Part shown: positions 31,901 to 41,155 of the stretch, piece by piece
Layout: each line of letters begins with the position of its first letter
Numbering within the stretch: the stretch's first letter is position 1
Assembly (NCBI RefSeq): GCF_016722925.1
Contig: NZ_JAEQNC010000008.1
Coordinates: 124,001-188,000 of the forward strand
DNA from: Phytoamicus setariae
GTDB lineage: Bacteria > Pseudomonadota > Alphaproteobacteria > Rhizobiales > Rhizobiaceae
DNA length: 64,000 nucleotides
Direction: 5' to 3'
Notes under the pieces: model-generated
The model's input: only the letters and a program-made list of their open reading frames with translations
Databases searched by the model: none
What the model was told of the DNA's origin: nothing
Translations under genes and position numbers: made by a program

Positions 31901-33400
31901 CTATCCGCGCGAGCTCGACCGTGCCGTCAAGAAGCTCGGCACGGTCAGGCAGACATCATCTGGTGGGCCTGTCTGTCCGAGACAAGGCCGCATGCACGGA
32001 ATTCCAGTTCCGCTGATAGATTCGGCCCAGTTGACTGACGCTTCAATTTGCCGGGACAATTGCAGGATCAGCAGATCGCGGTGTGGGGCCGCCATGATCT
32101 GTACGCCGACGGGAACTTCGTGCGCAGCCATCGGCAGCGGCAACGAGGCGGCCGGCTGGCCCGAAACATTGGCAAGGATGGAGAAGGGGGCAAAACTGTA
32201 GCCCGCTTCGGCCCACTTGTTCATCGAACCAAGATCGCTGAATCCGAGCGTGCCGAGGGGGCCGGGATCGCTGGCCAGGCTGGGGGTCAACAGAACATCG
32301 AATTGCTCAAACAAGGCCAGATGCGCCTTGGCCGTCTCCGCCCGCAGGCGCAATGCATCCGCGACCGCCCCTTCTCCTGCATCCCGCAGAATGTGCAGGG
32401 CCGCCCAAGTCATGGGTTCCAGCTCATCCGTTCGCGGGTCGAAGCCACACTCTTTGGCCTGTTCTGCCAATAGCGGGGCAATATCGTCGATCCAGAGCAG
32501 ATCAAACCAATCGCCAACGGCCGTAAGGGGCGACTTGTCGCGCAGCACGACGTCATGCCCCAGATCGCGCAGGATCGCCACGGCGTGTTCGACAGCTGCC
32601 ACCTGATTTGCACCGGCCATTGTGCCGTCTGCAGCGTGAACGGTCGCCACGATCCGCAGCTTTCCGGGGTCGTTGTAAAGCTTGCCAAGATAGTTTCCGG
32701 CGTCACGGCCGGATTCTGCGGTTACATCAAGGGAAGCGGCGCTATCGCGCACCGACCGTGTCAGCACATGGTCGGAGTTCAGCCCGTGGGCAATCTCCTT
32801 GAAATAGGGACCGCTTGAGTTCAACCCCGCCGTGGGCTTGAAACCGTACAGGCCACAACAGGCCGCCGGAATGCGGATCGACCCGCCGAGATCCGTGGCA
32901 TGCGCCAGTGGAACCATGCCAGAGGCCACGGCGGCTGCCGCGCCGCCACTGCTGCCGCCGACAGTCAGGCCAGCATTCCATGGGTTGATCGTCTTGCCAT
33001 AGGCCAGTGGTTCGGTGACGAATTCGGCTGCGAATTCAGGTGCGTTCGTCTTGCCCAGAATGGTCAGGCCGGCACGCCGCCATTGCTGCACCATCGTGCT
33101 GTCGGGGCGTGGCTTTGAGCCTTTGAGATAGCGGCTGCCCCACGTGGTCGGCATTCCCTCGGTATAGAGATAGACGTCCTTCAACAGGAACGGCACGCCC
33201 GCAAGCGGTCCGTCCGCTGGGCGTGATGCAGCTTCCAGCGCGCGCTCGTAATCCTTGCAAATCACCGCGTTGATCGTGGGATTCAGCGTTTCGATGATTT
33301 CGATCGCGGTCTTCGCCAGCTCGGTGGCGGTCACCTCTTTCGATGCAACGGCTTTCGCCAGCCCGACGGCGTCATGTTTCAGATAATCGGCTGTGTTCAT
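31901..33400 (-). CDS. Amidase (amidase-signature family)
   Basis: A 499-aa amidase-signature hydrolase. The Ser-cisSer-Lys triad is complete: K74 in FLLKDV, the GGSSGG loop (S150/S151) and nucleophile S174 in [10 protein letters not shown]. Members hydrolyse carboxamides, including aryl-amides and N-alkyl amides, to acids and ammonia. GAGGTCTACCG precedes ATG 33400. The last 25 or so residues (after [10 protein letters not shown]) do not look like a normal family ending and run into a perfect hairpin at 31917-31946, so the 3' end may have been altered. The gene closes the leftward arm and would release ammonia from the imported compound. Confidence 0.83.
   Translation of the reverse strand: MNTADYLKHDAVGLAKAVASKEVTATELAKTAIEIIETLNPTINAVICKDYERALEAASRPADGPLAGVPFLLKDVYLYTEGMPTTWGSRYLKGSKPRPDSTMVQQWRRAGLTILGKTNAPEFAAEFVTEPLAYGKTINPWNAGLTVGGSSGGAAAAVASGMVPLAHATDLGGSIRIPAACCGLYGFKPTAGLNSSGPYFKEIAHGLNSDHVLTRSVRDSAASLDVTAESGRDAGNYLGKLYNDPGKLRIVATVHAADGTMAGANQVAAVEHAVAILRDLGHDVVLRDKSPLTAVGDWFDLLWIDDIAPLLAEQAKECGFDPRTDELEPMTWAALHILRDAGEGAVADALRLRAETAKAHLALFEQFDVLLTPSLASDPGPLGTLGFSDLGSMNKWAEAGYSFAPFSILANVSGQPAASLPLPMAAHEVPVGVQIMAAPHRDLLILQLSRQIEASVNWAESISGTGIPCMRPCLGQTGPPDDVCLTVPSFLTARSSSRG
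31917..31946. terminator. Hairpin where the two arms of the catabolic module meet
   Basis: GACCGTGCCG (31917-31926) and CGGCACGGTC (31937-31946) form a perfect ten-base-pair stem with a ten-base loop. It lies just after the NIPSNAP gene and inside the end of the convergent amidase gene. No T-run follows on either strand, so intrinsic termination is uncertain; it may simply block converging polymerases or be a repeat end. Confidence 0.35.
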
Positions 33401-33564
33401 CGGTAGACCTCGAATTCAAGTCGCAACAATCCGGAAATTTCCTTCAGTTCCATGACGCCAGTCACGCCGATGCACGAGCAGGACCGCATGACTAGCCTGA
33501 GGCAGTCAAGAAGACCGAAGATTCCCACACGGCAAGCGCGTCAGCACCGTGACGACCAGACGCG

Positions 33565-34722
33565 TCAAGCCGCCTGTCTGCTGCCTTCTTTGGCAGGCTG
33601 TTTGTGGGAGATGTCGGCCCAGGCTCCAGTCGGCGGCAGCAGAATGGCATCTTCAGGGCGGAAGCTTGCGACGACTGTCGATCCGACCCTGTCGGCGCCT
33701 CGAAAGCCACGTTGCGCATTCGTTGCACTGACCAGCACCGTTGTACCGTCTGCGGCCCGCATGTGGATATGGCTGCGGTCGCCATAATAGGCGGCGCTAG
33801 CGAGCATGCCCGCAATGCTGTTGATTTGCGCAGCATCGGCAGGCCCGACCGACAGTTTTTCCGGCCGCACCGCCACCGTGACGGCCACGCCTGGAGCGAT
33901 CTTGCCGCCTGCGCCCGCGATATTGACCTTCAGAAGACCTTTGCCCGGACTCCGGACATGCGCAAGTTGGCCATCAATCGTCTCGACCACACCGTCGAAG
34001 AAATTCATCGAGCCGATGAAGGCCGCCACTTCCCGGCTCGACGGCGCCTCATAGATGCGGTCGGGTGCATCGATCTGCAGCACGCGTCCGGCCGACATCA
34101 CGGCCATGCGATCGGAGAGCGCCAACGCCTCTTCCTGGTCGTGGGTGACGAAGATGAAGGTAATGCCCACCTGGCGCTGGATGCGCCGGAGCTCCATCTG
34201 CATCTCCTCACGCAACTGCTTGTCGAGCGCTGACAAGGGCTCGTCGAGCAGCAACACTTTCGGCCGCCGGGCCAGGGCTCGCGCCAGCGCCACGCGCTGG
34301 CGCTGGCCACCCGAAAGCTCATGCGGCTTGCGTCCGCCCAGCTGCGACAGCCGGATCATCTCGAGAGATTCCTTGACCACCTTCTCCTGCTCGGCCTTCG
34401 GCATATTAAGCGAGCGCAAGCCGTAGCCGATGTTTTCCGCCACTGTGAGATGGGGAAAGAGAGCGTAACTCTGGAACACCGTATTGGTCGGCCGCTTCTC
34501 GGGCGGCAGGCCCTCCACGGGTTGACCGTCGATCAGCAGTCGACCCGATGTGGGCGGCTCGAAACCGCCGATCAGCCGCAACAGCGTGGTCTTGCCACAG
34601 CCGGATGGTCCGAGCAGCGAGAAGAACTCGCCCTCGTGAATGTCGAAGCTGATGTTCTCCAGCACCGTAAGGGCACCGAAGGCCTTGCGGATTCCGTCGA
34701 TCTCAACGCTGTGTCGGGACAT
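33565..34722 (-). CDS. Spermidine/putrescine-type ABC transporter ATP-binding protein (PotA-like)
   Basis: A 385-aa ATPase. Walker A is GPSGCGKTT (39-47), the signature LSGGQRQR lies near 137, Walker B is VLLLDEPLSALD, and the switch region is FVTHDQEEALALSD. The C-terminal third is a TOBE-type regulatory domain (GVAVTVAVRPEKLSV), as in PotA/PotG and other polyamine, iron or sugar importers. The ribosome site AGGAGAA lies directly before ATG 34722. It is fifth of six genes in the leftward arm. The 164-base gap to the amidase gene shows no clear feature. Confidence 0.87.
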   Translation of the reverse strand: MSRHSVEIDGIRKAFGALTVLENISFDIHEGEFFSLLGPSGCGKTTLLRLIGGFEPPTSGRLLIDGQPVEGLPPEKRPTNTVFQSYALFPHLTVAENIGYGLRSLNMPKAEQEKVVKESLEMIRLSQLGGRKPHELSGGQRQRVALARALARRPKVLLLDEPLSALDKQLREEMQMELRRIQRQVGITFIFVTHDQEEALALSDRMAVMSAGRVLQIDAPDRIYEAPSSREVAAFIGSMNFFDGVVETIDGQLAHVRSPGKGLLKVNIAGAGGKIAPGVAVTVAVRPEKLSVGPADAAQINSIAGMLASAAYYGDRSHIHMRAADGTTVLVSATNAQRGFRGADRVGSTVVASFRPEDAILLPPTGAWADISHKQPAKEGSRQAA

Positions 34723-34749
34723 GGAATTCTCCTTGGATAGTACCCGGTC

Positions 34750-35541
34750 TCAAACCTGCTCAGCCGAGGCGCCGCTGCGCCTCAGCTTTTCGGCAACAAG
34801 AACGAGGATGAATGAAAAGGCCAGGATCAACGTGCTGAGCGCAAGCACGCCCGGCAGCTTGTTGGGAAAGCGCAGCTGCGACCAGATGAAGATCGGCAAT
34901 GTGTTGTCCGTGCCGGCGAGGAAGAAAGCCAGCACGAACTCGTCCAGCGAGACCGAGAACGTCAAGAGCAGGCTCGAAAGGATGCCGGGTGCCGCGATGG
35001 GCAGCACGACCCTGCGGAACGTCATGAACGGGCCTTCGCCAAGGTCGCGCGATGCTTCCTCCAGGCTGGGGTCCATGCCCTCGAAGCGCGGCAGCATGAT
35101 CATCATCGCAAAGGGCGTGCAGAACAGGATATGGGCAAACGCAATCGTCGAAAGCGAAAGCGTAACCCCGAGGCCGGAAGCGACGATCAGCAGGGAAATA
35201 CCGACCACGATGCCGGGCACCAGCAGCGGCAGGCCGATCAGGGCGAGGAATATGGTCCGGCCTGGCAGGCTGGGGCGGCTGACTGCCTTGGCAGCAAGCG
35301 TGCCCAGCAGGGTGCTGACAAGGCTCGCCGTGACCGCAACCCTGACGCTGTTCCACAGCGCTTCGAGAAGGGCGGGTGCGGCAAAGACCTGCTCGAACCA
35401 TTGCAGCGTAAAGCCTTTCAGCGGAAACGCGATCGACGTGCCGGAATTGAAGGCAAAGAGCGCGATGAACAGGATCGGTGCATAAAGTGCAGCGACATAA
35501 AGCGCGGAATAGGCGCCGAGGAATCTCAATCCGGTTTTCAT
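34750..35541 (-). CDS. ABC transporter permease, PotC-like
   Basis: A 263-aa inner-membrane protein with six hydrophobic segments. The coupling loop EEASRDLGEGPFMTFRRVVLP near residue 165 is the standard EAA motif. It begins with a cytoplasmic MKTGLRF and a first helix GAYSALYVAALYAPILFIAL. The start codon overlaps the stop of the other permease gene by ATGA, so the two permeases are translated as a pair and form a heterodimeric channel. Confidence 0.85.
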   Translation of the reverse strand: MKTGLRFLGAYSALYVAALYAPILFIALFAFNSGTSIAFPLKGFTLQWFEQVFAAPALLEALWNSVRVAVTASLVSTLLGTLAAKAVSRPSLPGRTIFLALIGLPLLVPGIVVGISLLIVASGLGVTLSLSTIAFAHILFCTPFAMMIMLPRFEGMDPSLEEASRDLGEGPFMTFRRVVLPIAAPGILSSLLLTFSVSLDEFVLAFFLAGTDNTLPIFIWSQLRFPNKLPGVLALSTLILAFSFILVLVAEKLRRSGASAEQV

Positions 35542-36461
35542 GCGCGGCCTCCCTTGGTGCTGCCGTAGCGGCTGGTCACCTGCAGGAAGATGCAGGCGGC
35601 GGCCGTGACCGCGATCATCGTCGCGACCGAGATGGCCGCGCCCAGCGGCCAGTTGTTTGCCCGTCCGAACATCGACTGGACAAGGTTGCCCACCATCAGG
35701 CCGGATGTTCCGCCAACCAGCTGGGGCGTCACGTAATCGCCGACGGTCGGGATGAAAATCAGCAGGCTGGCCGCGACCACGCCAGGGGTCGACAAAGGCA
35801 GAATAACCCGCCGGAAGACATGGAACATGCTGTCGCCAAGATCGCGTGAGGCTTCGATGAGGCTTTTGTCGATCCGGCTCAGGCTGATGAAGATCGGCAG
35901 CAGCGCAAATGGCGCCCAAGCATGCGCGAGCGTCAGCACGACGGCAAAAGGATTGTAGAGCAGGATCTCCAGCGGCTTGTCGATGATGCCGAGCGCAATG
36001 AGGCTGGAATTGATGACGCCGTTATAGCCGAGGATGATCTTCCAGGCGAAGACCCGGAGCAGATAGCTCGTCCAGAAGGGGATGGTCACGGCAAGCAGCC
36101 ACAGCGTCTTGTGCCGGTGGACGCCGAAAGCGATGTAGGCGGCGATCGGATAGGAAAACACCACCACGATAACGGTCGCGGCCAGGGACACGAGAAGCGA
36201 CTTGCCGAGGATCAGCAACTGGCTGGCGGAGCCGAGGAAGGTTGCATAATTCGCAAAGGTGAAGTCGCGGATGATATCGAGGCCTTCCTGGCGCCAGAAG
36301 CTGTTGAAGACCAGCAGCCCCAACGGGTAGACCAGCGACAGGCCGACGAACAGCAATGTCGGAAGAATGAGAAGATAGCCTCTCAACCGCGCATCATAGC
36401 TGAGGCGGGACAGAAAAGACCGTGACGAACGGACCGGCACAAGCTCCTGGGTGATGGTCAT
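35538..36461 (-). CDS. ABC transporter permease, PotB-like
   Basis: A 307-aa permease with six hydrophobic segments after a polar 30-residue N-terminus. The EAA loop is IEASRDLGDSMFHVFRRVILP near 210. It has the long periplasmic segment between the first two helices typical of PotB/PotH proteins. It overlaps both neighbours by four bases: GMC gene upstream and PotC-like gene downstream. Coupling to an oxidoreductase gene inside a transporter operon is notable, since it suggests the imported substrate is oxidised immediately. Confidence 0.85.
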   Translation of the reverse strand: MTITQELVPVRSSRSFLSRLSYDARLRGYLLILPTLLFVGLSLVYPLGLLVFNSFWRQEGLDIIRDFTFANYATFLGSASQLLILGKSLLVSLAATVIVVVFSYPIAAYIAFGVHRHKTLWLLAVTIPFWTSYLLRVFAWKIILGYNGVINSSLIALGIIDKPLEILLYNPFAVVLTLAHAWAPFALLPIFISLSRIDKSLIEASRDLGDSMFHVFRRVILPLSTPGVVAASLLIFIPTVGDYVTPQLVGGTSGLMVGNLVQSMFGRANNWPLGAAISVATMIAVTAAACIFLQVTSRYGSTKGGRA

Positions 36462-38113
36462 CGCTGTGCAAGCCTCCAGTCCTCGGCAAGAAAATAGGGT
36501 GTGGGTAACGCGTCGTGAAAATCCCGCCCGCGAATATGGTCCGCCGCCTTCTCGGCGATCATCATCGTCGGCGCGTTGAGATTGCCGCTGACGACGGAGG
36601 GCATGATCGAGGCATCGACGACACGAAGGCCCTCGACACCATTGACCCTGCAGTCGGGATCGACGACGGCTTTCGCATCGCTTCCCATGCGGCAGGTGCA
36701 GGACGGATGATAGGCGCTTTCCGCCGTCGCTCTGACATAGGCATCGATTTCGCTGTCGCTCTGGACCGACTTGCCGGGCATGAACTCCTCGCCACGATAG
36801 GGGTCAAAGGCCGATGCGGCAAACAGTTCCCGCGTCAGCCGTACGGCATCGCGCATCACCTGGCGATCGCCCTCCGTCGCGAGATAATTCGGATCGATGA
36901 TGGGTGCGACACGCGGATCGGCGCTGGCGATCGAGACATGTCCACGGCTTTCGGGCCGCAGTGCATCGGCATCGACCTGATAGCTCGGACCGATCTTCGC
37001 TGGTCCCAGTTCATGCTCGTAACCGACGGCGATCGGCAGGAAGTGATATTGCAGGTCGGGATGCTCGACTCCCGCGCGGCTTCTGATGAAGCCGCCAACC
37101 TCGAACTGATTGGACGCACCGGGACCGGATTGCATGAACAGCCATTCCGCTCCAATCCTGAGTTTGCCGAGGGGCGTGAGCCTTGAGGCCAGCGAGTCCT
37201 CGGTCAGGCAGCGATGCTTGATATAGATGCAGAGGTGGTCCTGAAGGTTGCGGCCTACATCCGGCGCGTCAACAATCACATCGATCCCGTGCGTCCTGAG
37301 CAGGTCGGCTGGCCCGATCCCGGAAAGCTGCAGCAGCTGCGGCGAATTGATCGCCCCACCGCAGAGGATCACCTCCCGTTCGGCGCGCACCGTCTGTTGC
37401 GCGCCGCCGCGATCAAAGCGAATACCAGTTGCCCGCCCCCGCTCAAACAGCACGCAGTGCACGAACGACCGGTCCAGCACTGTCAGGTTTTTTCGGGCGC
37501 GAACCGGCTTGAGATAGGCCCGGGCGGCACTCCAGCGTCGCCCGCGAGCGACATTCATGTCGAGCCGCGACAGGCCTTCCTGCCGGAAGCCGTTGACGTC
37601 GTCACTGATGGCATAGCCGGTTTGCGGCCCGGCTTCGAGCCAGGCCTCGCCCAGCCGGTCGGTCCGTCCGCGACGGGAAACCGGCACCGGCCCATCGCTG
37701 CCGCGATAACTGTCGGCGCCCGACTGGAAACTTTCGAGCTTGCGGAAATACGGCAATACGTCGGCGTAACCCCAGCCCGTTGCCCCCTCGCTGGCCCAGC
37801 GCTCGTAGTCCAACGCATGGCCGCGAATGAACACCATGCCGTTGATTGAACTGGACCCGCCGAGCACGCGCCCGCGCGGCCAATGCAGCGTCCGCCCGTT
37901 CATGTGTTTTTGCGGGGTCGTGTGGTAAGACCAGTTCAGCTTAGGATCCTGCATCGGGTAGGCCAGAGCCGCGGGCATGGTGATCCGCCAGTCGCGATCG
38001 CTCCCCCCTGCCTCGAGAAGGAGCACCCGGACATCCGGATCCTCGCTGAGCCGGGCTGCAAGCACGCAGCCCGCCGAGCCGGCCCCGACGATGATGTAGT
38101 CATATGCGGTCAT
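36458..38113 (-). CDS. GMC-family alcohol dehydrogenase/oxidase (choline-dehydrogenase-like)
   Basis: A 551-aa FAD-dependent oxidoreductase. The N-terminal dinucleotide motif is VGAGSAGCVLAARL (about 9-22). GMC signature 1 is WPRGRVLGGSSSINGM near 78, and signature 2 includes GAINSPQLLQLSGIG near 255. The catalytic region YHPSCTCRMG carries the active histidine near 480. Relatives oxidise choline, glucose, alkanols or polyethylene glycol to aldehydes. The aldehyde dehydrogenase in the opposite arm would take the next step. Choline chemistry is possible in view of the amine-type transporter, but no betaine-specific gene is visible. Confidence 0.86.
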   Translation of the reverse strand: MTAYDYIIVGAGSAGCVLAARLSEDPDVRVLLLEAGGSDRDWRITMPAALAYPMQDPKLNWSYHTTPQKHMNGRTLHWPRGRVLGGSSSINGMVFIRGHALDYERWASEGATGWGYADVLPYFRKLESFQSGADSYRGSDGPVPVSRRGRTDRLGEAWLEAGPQTGYAISDDVNGFRQEGLSRLDMNVARGRRWSAARAYLKPVRARKNLTVLDRSFVHCVLFERGRATGIRFDRGGAQQTVRAEREVILCGGAINSPQLLQLSGIGPADLLRTHGIDVIVDAPDVGRNLQDHLCIYIKHRCLTEDSLASRLTPLGKLRIGAEWLFMQSGPGASNQFEVGGFIRSRAGVEHPDLQYHFLPIAVGYEHELGPAKIGPSYQVDADALRPESRGHVSIASADPRVAPIIDPNYLATEGDRQVMRDAVRLTRELFAASAFDPYRGEEFMPGKSVQSDSEIDAYVRATAESAYHPSCTCRMGSDAKAVVDPDCRVNGVEGLRVVDASIMPSVVSGNLNAPTMMIAEKAADHIRGRDFHDALPTPYFLAEDWRLAQR

Positions 38114-38215
38114 TGCACTATCCAGCCCGCCGGTCCGGCGGGGTCGTAATGATCGATTGCCGGCAAAGTGCCGGCGTCAGTGGAAGCCGCGCCTGATATC
38201 GGCGCGGCCAAAGCG

Positions 38216-39331
38216 TCAAATGCCCTGTTTTACGGCTTCGAACATCTTCTGGATGTCGTCCTGGCTCTGCATCGGTCCCTGCAACACCGTTTTCTTGAGC
38301 AGGTCGGTGGGATCGCGCGGAATATCCAGATTGGCGAGCGTGGCGTCATCGACCTTGTCGAACCCGCCCTTGGTGGCGCTGCCATAGCCGAACTGTGTGA
38401 GGCCCAGTGCGCGCGATTCCGGCGAGAGATAGGCATCAATCAGTTCGTGTGCGAGCGCGCGATAGGGTGTTCCCTTGACGATCGACAGAACGCCGACCCA
38501 AGCCATCGTGCCTTCCTTGGGACGCATGTAGCGGATCGGAACCCCTTGCCCCTTCAGTGCGACATAGGTGTCGTTCCAGGTATTGGCTGCCACGATTTCA
38601 CCCGAAGTCAGTGCCTGCTGAAGGGTCGTCGGATCGTTGGAGTAGAACCGAAGCAGCGGCCGCTGCTCTTCGAGCGCACCGCGAACAGTCTCCATGTCGG
38701 CGGCCGACATCTGGTAGGCATTGATACCCTTGTAGAGGGCTGCCGCGCCGACGGCGTCGGCCATGCTGTCGAGTGCAGCAAGCTTGCCGGCATACTTGCT
38801 GTTCCACAGCAGTGACCAGCTATCATCATTGGGCGTTGCGGCTTCCGGGACGAGATCGGTCCGAACCGCGATCGAGCTGAGGCCCCAGTCGGTCGGCACG
38901 CAGGTGACATTGCCGTCGATGGTGACGCCGGGCATCTCGCGCAGGTTCGGGAAAATGTCGTTCCAGTTGCTGATCAGGCTTGTGTCGATGGGCTCGAGAA
39001 TGCCCGCATCGTACCAACGGCGGATCGTGTAGGACTGAGGATAGACGACATCGGCCTTGAATCCGTTGCGAACCTTGAGCAACGCTTCGTCCTGGTCGCC
39101 GAAAACGGCAAAGTTGGGCGCCGAACCGTTCTTGGCAACATAGGGCCCGAAGAACTCCGGAAGATCCATTGTCGCCCAGGTGAACATCAGAGGCTGTCCT
39201 TCCGCGGCCACGGTGCCCTTGACCCCTGTCGCCATGACGACACCCACAGCGGCAAACAGCTTGGCAAAGTCACGGCGCGATAATGCTCCTTTGCGAGCGA
39301 GCGATATGATTTCCTTGGTGTCGTTCATCAT
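38216..39331 (-). CDS. ABC transporter substrate-binding protein, PotD/PotF-like (Tat-exported)
   Basis: A 371-aa periplasmic binding protein. A twin-arginine signal LSRRDFAKLFAAVGV starts near residue 18. The mature protein follows the polyamine-binding pattern, with FTWATMDLPEFFGPYV, YPQSYTIRRWYDAGILEPID, TDWGLSSIAVRTD and the C-terminal LIDAYLSPESRAL. In related proteins, acidic and aromatic residues in this cleft bind amino groups. It is the first gene of the leftward arm, 136 bases from the promoter with the ATGGTATACCA operator. Two adjacent ATGs are possible starts. Confidence 0.82.
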   Translation of the reverse strand: MMNDTKEIISLARKGALSRRDFAKLFAAVGVVMATGVKGTVAAEGQPLMFTWATMDLPEFFGPYVAKNGSAPNFAVFGDQDEALLKVRNGFKADVVYPQSYTIRRWYDAGILEPIDTSLISNWNDIFPNLREMPGVTIDGNVTCVPTDWGLSSIAVRTDLVPEAATPNDDSWSLLWNSKYAGKLAALDSMADAVGAAALYKGINAYQMSAADMETVRGALEEQRPLLRFYSNDPTTLQQALTSGEIVAANTWNDTYVALKGQGVPIRYMRPKEGTMAWVGVLSIVKGTPYRALAHELIDAYLSPESRALGLTQFGYGSATKGGFDKVDDATLANLDIPRDPTDLLKKTVLQGPMQSQDDIQKMFEAVKQGI

Positions 39332-39441
39332 CCTACCCTTTCGTGATCTCTTTGATCATTCCGCTGCCGCCTGACGCGGCAGGCCGACTCCTGCCAGGAG
39401 CCTCCGCAACGGATCATGCTCCTTTATCCCAGTCCGTATGT

Positions 39442-39467
39442 TGGTATACCATCTTATTGCGTGTCAA
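39442..39467 (-). promoter_or_regulatory. Promoter with GntR operator, right copy
   Basis: Read on the minus strand, TTGACA (39467-39462) is followed after nine bases by ATGGTATACCAA, which contains the palindrome TGGTATACCA at 39442-39451. Spacing and order are the same as in the promoter at 26649. It directs transcription toward the transporter operon. The divergent GntR gene starts 54 bases away, so the operator could control both directions. Confidence 0.67.
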
Positions 39468-39505
39468 GCCTTGTTTTGAATATTTCTTGCAGCTATGGAT
39501 GAGAT

Positions 39506-40213
39506 ATGAAGCCGAAGCAATTTTCTGACCCCGTCGCCGATCATGCCACTGAGCGAAGCTCCCTTCGCATCGAGAACCCGCCGCTCACGCTTCGGGAAAT
39601 GGCGCTCGATCGTCTGCGCAATGCTGTCATCGCTGGCTTGTTCTCACCCGGCCAACGGCTGGTGGAGCGCGTCCTGTGCGACCAGCTTGGCGTTTCGCGT
39701 TCGGTCATTCGCGAAGTGCTTCGACACCTCGAGGCCGAAGGCCTGGTCGGCATAGCGCCCAAGCAGGGGCCGATCGTCGCGACGATCGACTGGCACCAGG
39801 CACGCCAGATCTACGACGTACGGCTAGCCCTTGAGACGACAGCGGTTGCCGATTGTGCCCGTTCAGCCGACACGGCGACCAAGGAGAAGCTATGCCAGCT
39901 TCTGGATCAGCTCGATGAGAACTCCACGAGGAACGATGCGCTCGCAATCCTGACCGTCACGAATAGCTTTTATGAAACGATCTTCCATGCCGGCGGCCAC
40001 GAAATTGCCTGGGATATCGTGGCGCGTCTCAATGGCCGTATATCGCGCTTGCGCGTTTTGACCCTTTCGACAACCAACCGCACCATCTCCGGACCCGCCC
40101 GCATGCGGCTGATCCTCGACGCGATCCTCGCCGTCGACCCGGACAAGGCCAGGGAAGCCTGCCGGGCGCACATCACCGAGGCCGCTCGGATCGCCAAAAG
40201 CTTGCTAGCGTGA
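39506..40213 (+). CDS. GntR-family regulator (FCD/VanR subgroup), right copy
   Basis: A 235-aa paralogue of the regulator at 25924-26610. The winged-helix domain contains LREMALDRLRNAVIAGLF and LCDQLGVSRSVIREVLRHL, nearly the same as in the left copy, including the recognition helix. The FCD domain follows with ISRLRVLTLSTTNRTISGP. It differs by one inserted residue after the helix-turn-helix and by scattered changes in the ligand domain. Equal recognition helices and equal operators imply that both proteins bind both promoters; different ligands are possible. Downstream of it, IS debris begins. Confidence 0.88.
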   Translation: MKPKQFSDPVADHATERSSLRIENPPLTLREMALDRLRNAVIAGLFSPGQRLVERVLCDQLGVSRSVIREVLRHLEAEGLVGIAPKQGPIVATIDWHQARQIYDVRLALETTAVADCARSADTATKEKLCQLLDQLDENSTRNDALAILTVTNSFYETIFHAGGHEIAWDIVARLNGRISRLRVLTLSTTNRTISGPARMRLILDAILAVDPDKAREACRAHITEAARIAKSLLA

Positions 40214-40308
40214 ACACGCCGCATAAAATTGGCATTAGGATCTGTCTTGCCGACTAGGCCGCCAACACGACTGCCTCAATTTATGGCGCTCTCCGGAAAG
40301 GAAGGCGC

Positions 40309-40413
40309 CTACTCCTTCTTGGAGCGACGCCCGACACCCGGCATGACTTCGCGCTTTGCTGCTCCATATGACCACAGATTATCGGTGAGGATACGTTTGG
40401 GGTGATGCTCTGG
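40309..40413 (-). pseudogene. IS6-type transposase core fragment
   Basis: On the minus strand the sequence PKRILTDNLWSYGAAKREV, followed by MPGV, matches the region after the second catalytic aspartate of IS6-family transposases (usual form V-T-D-K-L-R-S-Y-G-A-A). Only about 35 codons survive. It belongs to a different subtype from the copy at 60653. It is joined head-on to the IS30 fragment that follows. Confidence 0.6.
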
Positions 40414-40908
40414 TCCCCGCAACAGATTGCCGGCTGATTGCAGCTTGAGCGACATCCGGTTTCTGTCAGCCATGAGACGATCTACAAGTTCGCTTATTCC
40501 TCGGATGGCCACGCCATCAAGCTGTGGCGGCATCTTCCCGAGCACCGCGCCAAGCGCCGGCTAAGAAACGCGAGACGACGTCATGGCAAGCGTTTTGGAC
40601 CGAACGTCAACATTCTGAACCGGCTAGATGTCGTTACTGAGCGCAACCAGTTCGGGCACTGGGAATGCGATCTCATCCTGTCTCGCAAGAAGTTCGGAAT
40701 GGCCAACGTGACGTCGCTGGTCGAACGGGTCAGCCGCTTTGCCACCTTCCTGCGCAACAACGACCAGCAATCGAGGCCAGTGCTGGACGGGCTGATCCAG
40801 GTGCTTCAGTCACTGCTCCACCTTGCCCGGCGTTCGGTCACCTTCGACCGCGGTACCGAGTTTACCGACTGGCCCTACCTGTAGGCGAGCATTGGCGCGC
40901 AGACATGT
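40414..40908 (+). pseudogene. IS30-family transposase fragment
   Basis: The plus strand shows WSPQQIAG, an in-frame stop, then ERHPVSVSHETIYKFAY, FGHWECDLI (first catalytic aspartate), NVTSLVERVSRF and VTFDRGTEFTDWPYL. These are typical IS30 motifs in the right order. A TAG now interrupts the frame where relatives have glutamine, after which homology continues only as far as ASIGAQ. The N-terminal DNA-binding part and the C-terminal glutamate region are missing, so it is inactive. The next 245 bases (to 41155) contain nothing that I can name. Confidence 0.7.
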
Positions 40909-41155
40909 TCCCTGACGATCTGCGACTTCGATCGCTGACAGGCCGAAGTCCCCGCGGTGGTCGATCTTGATGGTGTCCATGTTCAGCCCTCGGATCAGTG
41001 AAGGCCGTAGTCTGCTGCCTCAGACCCGGATTGACCAGGGACGCCGTTGAACCGTCGCGTTCATCCATCACGCATCACACATTTGAATCGGATGCAGCGG
41101 ATCGATTCAAAACTTTCGTTGGACGTCGGCGGGCTTTGCAGCGATTCTTCCGGGC

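Noticed and set aside
40825-40980. Short minus-strand frame starting MDTIKIDHRGDFGLSA with GAGGG five bases upstream.
   Set aside because: It could be the truncated start of a gene interrupted by the IS30 fragment, but it runs into the fragment after about 30 codons and matches nothing I can name.
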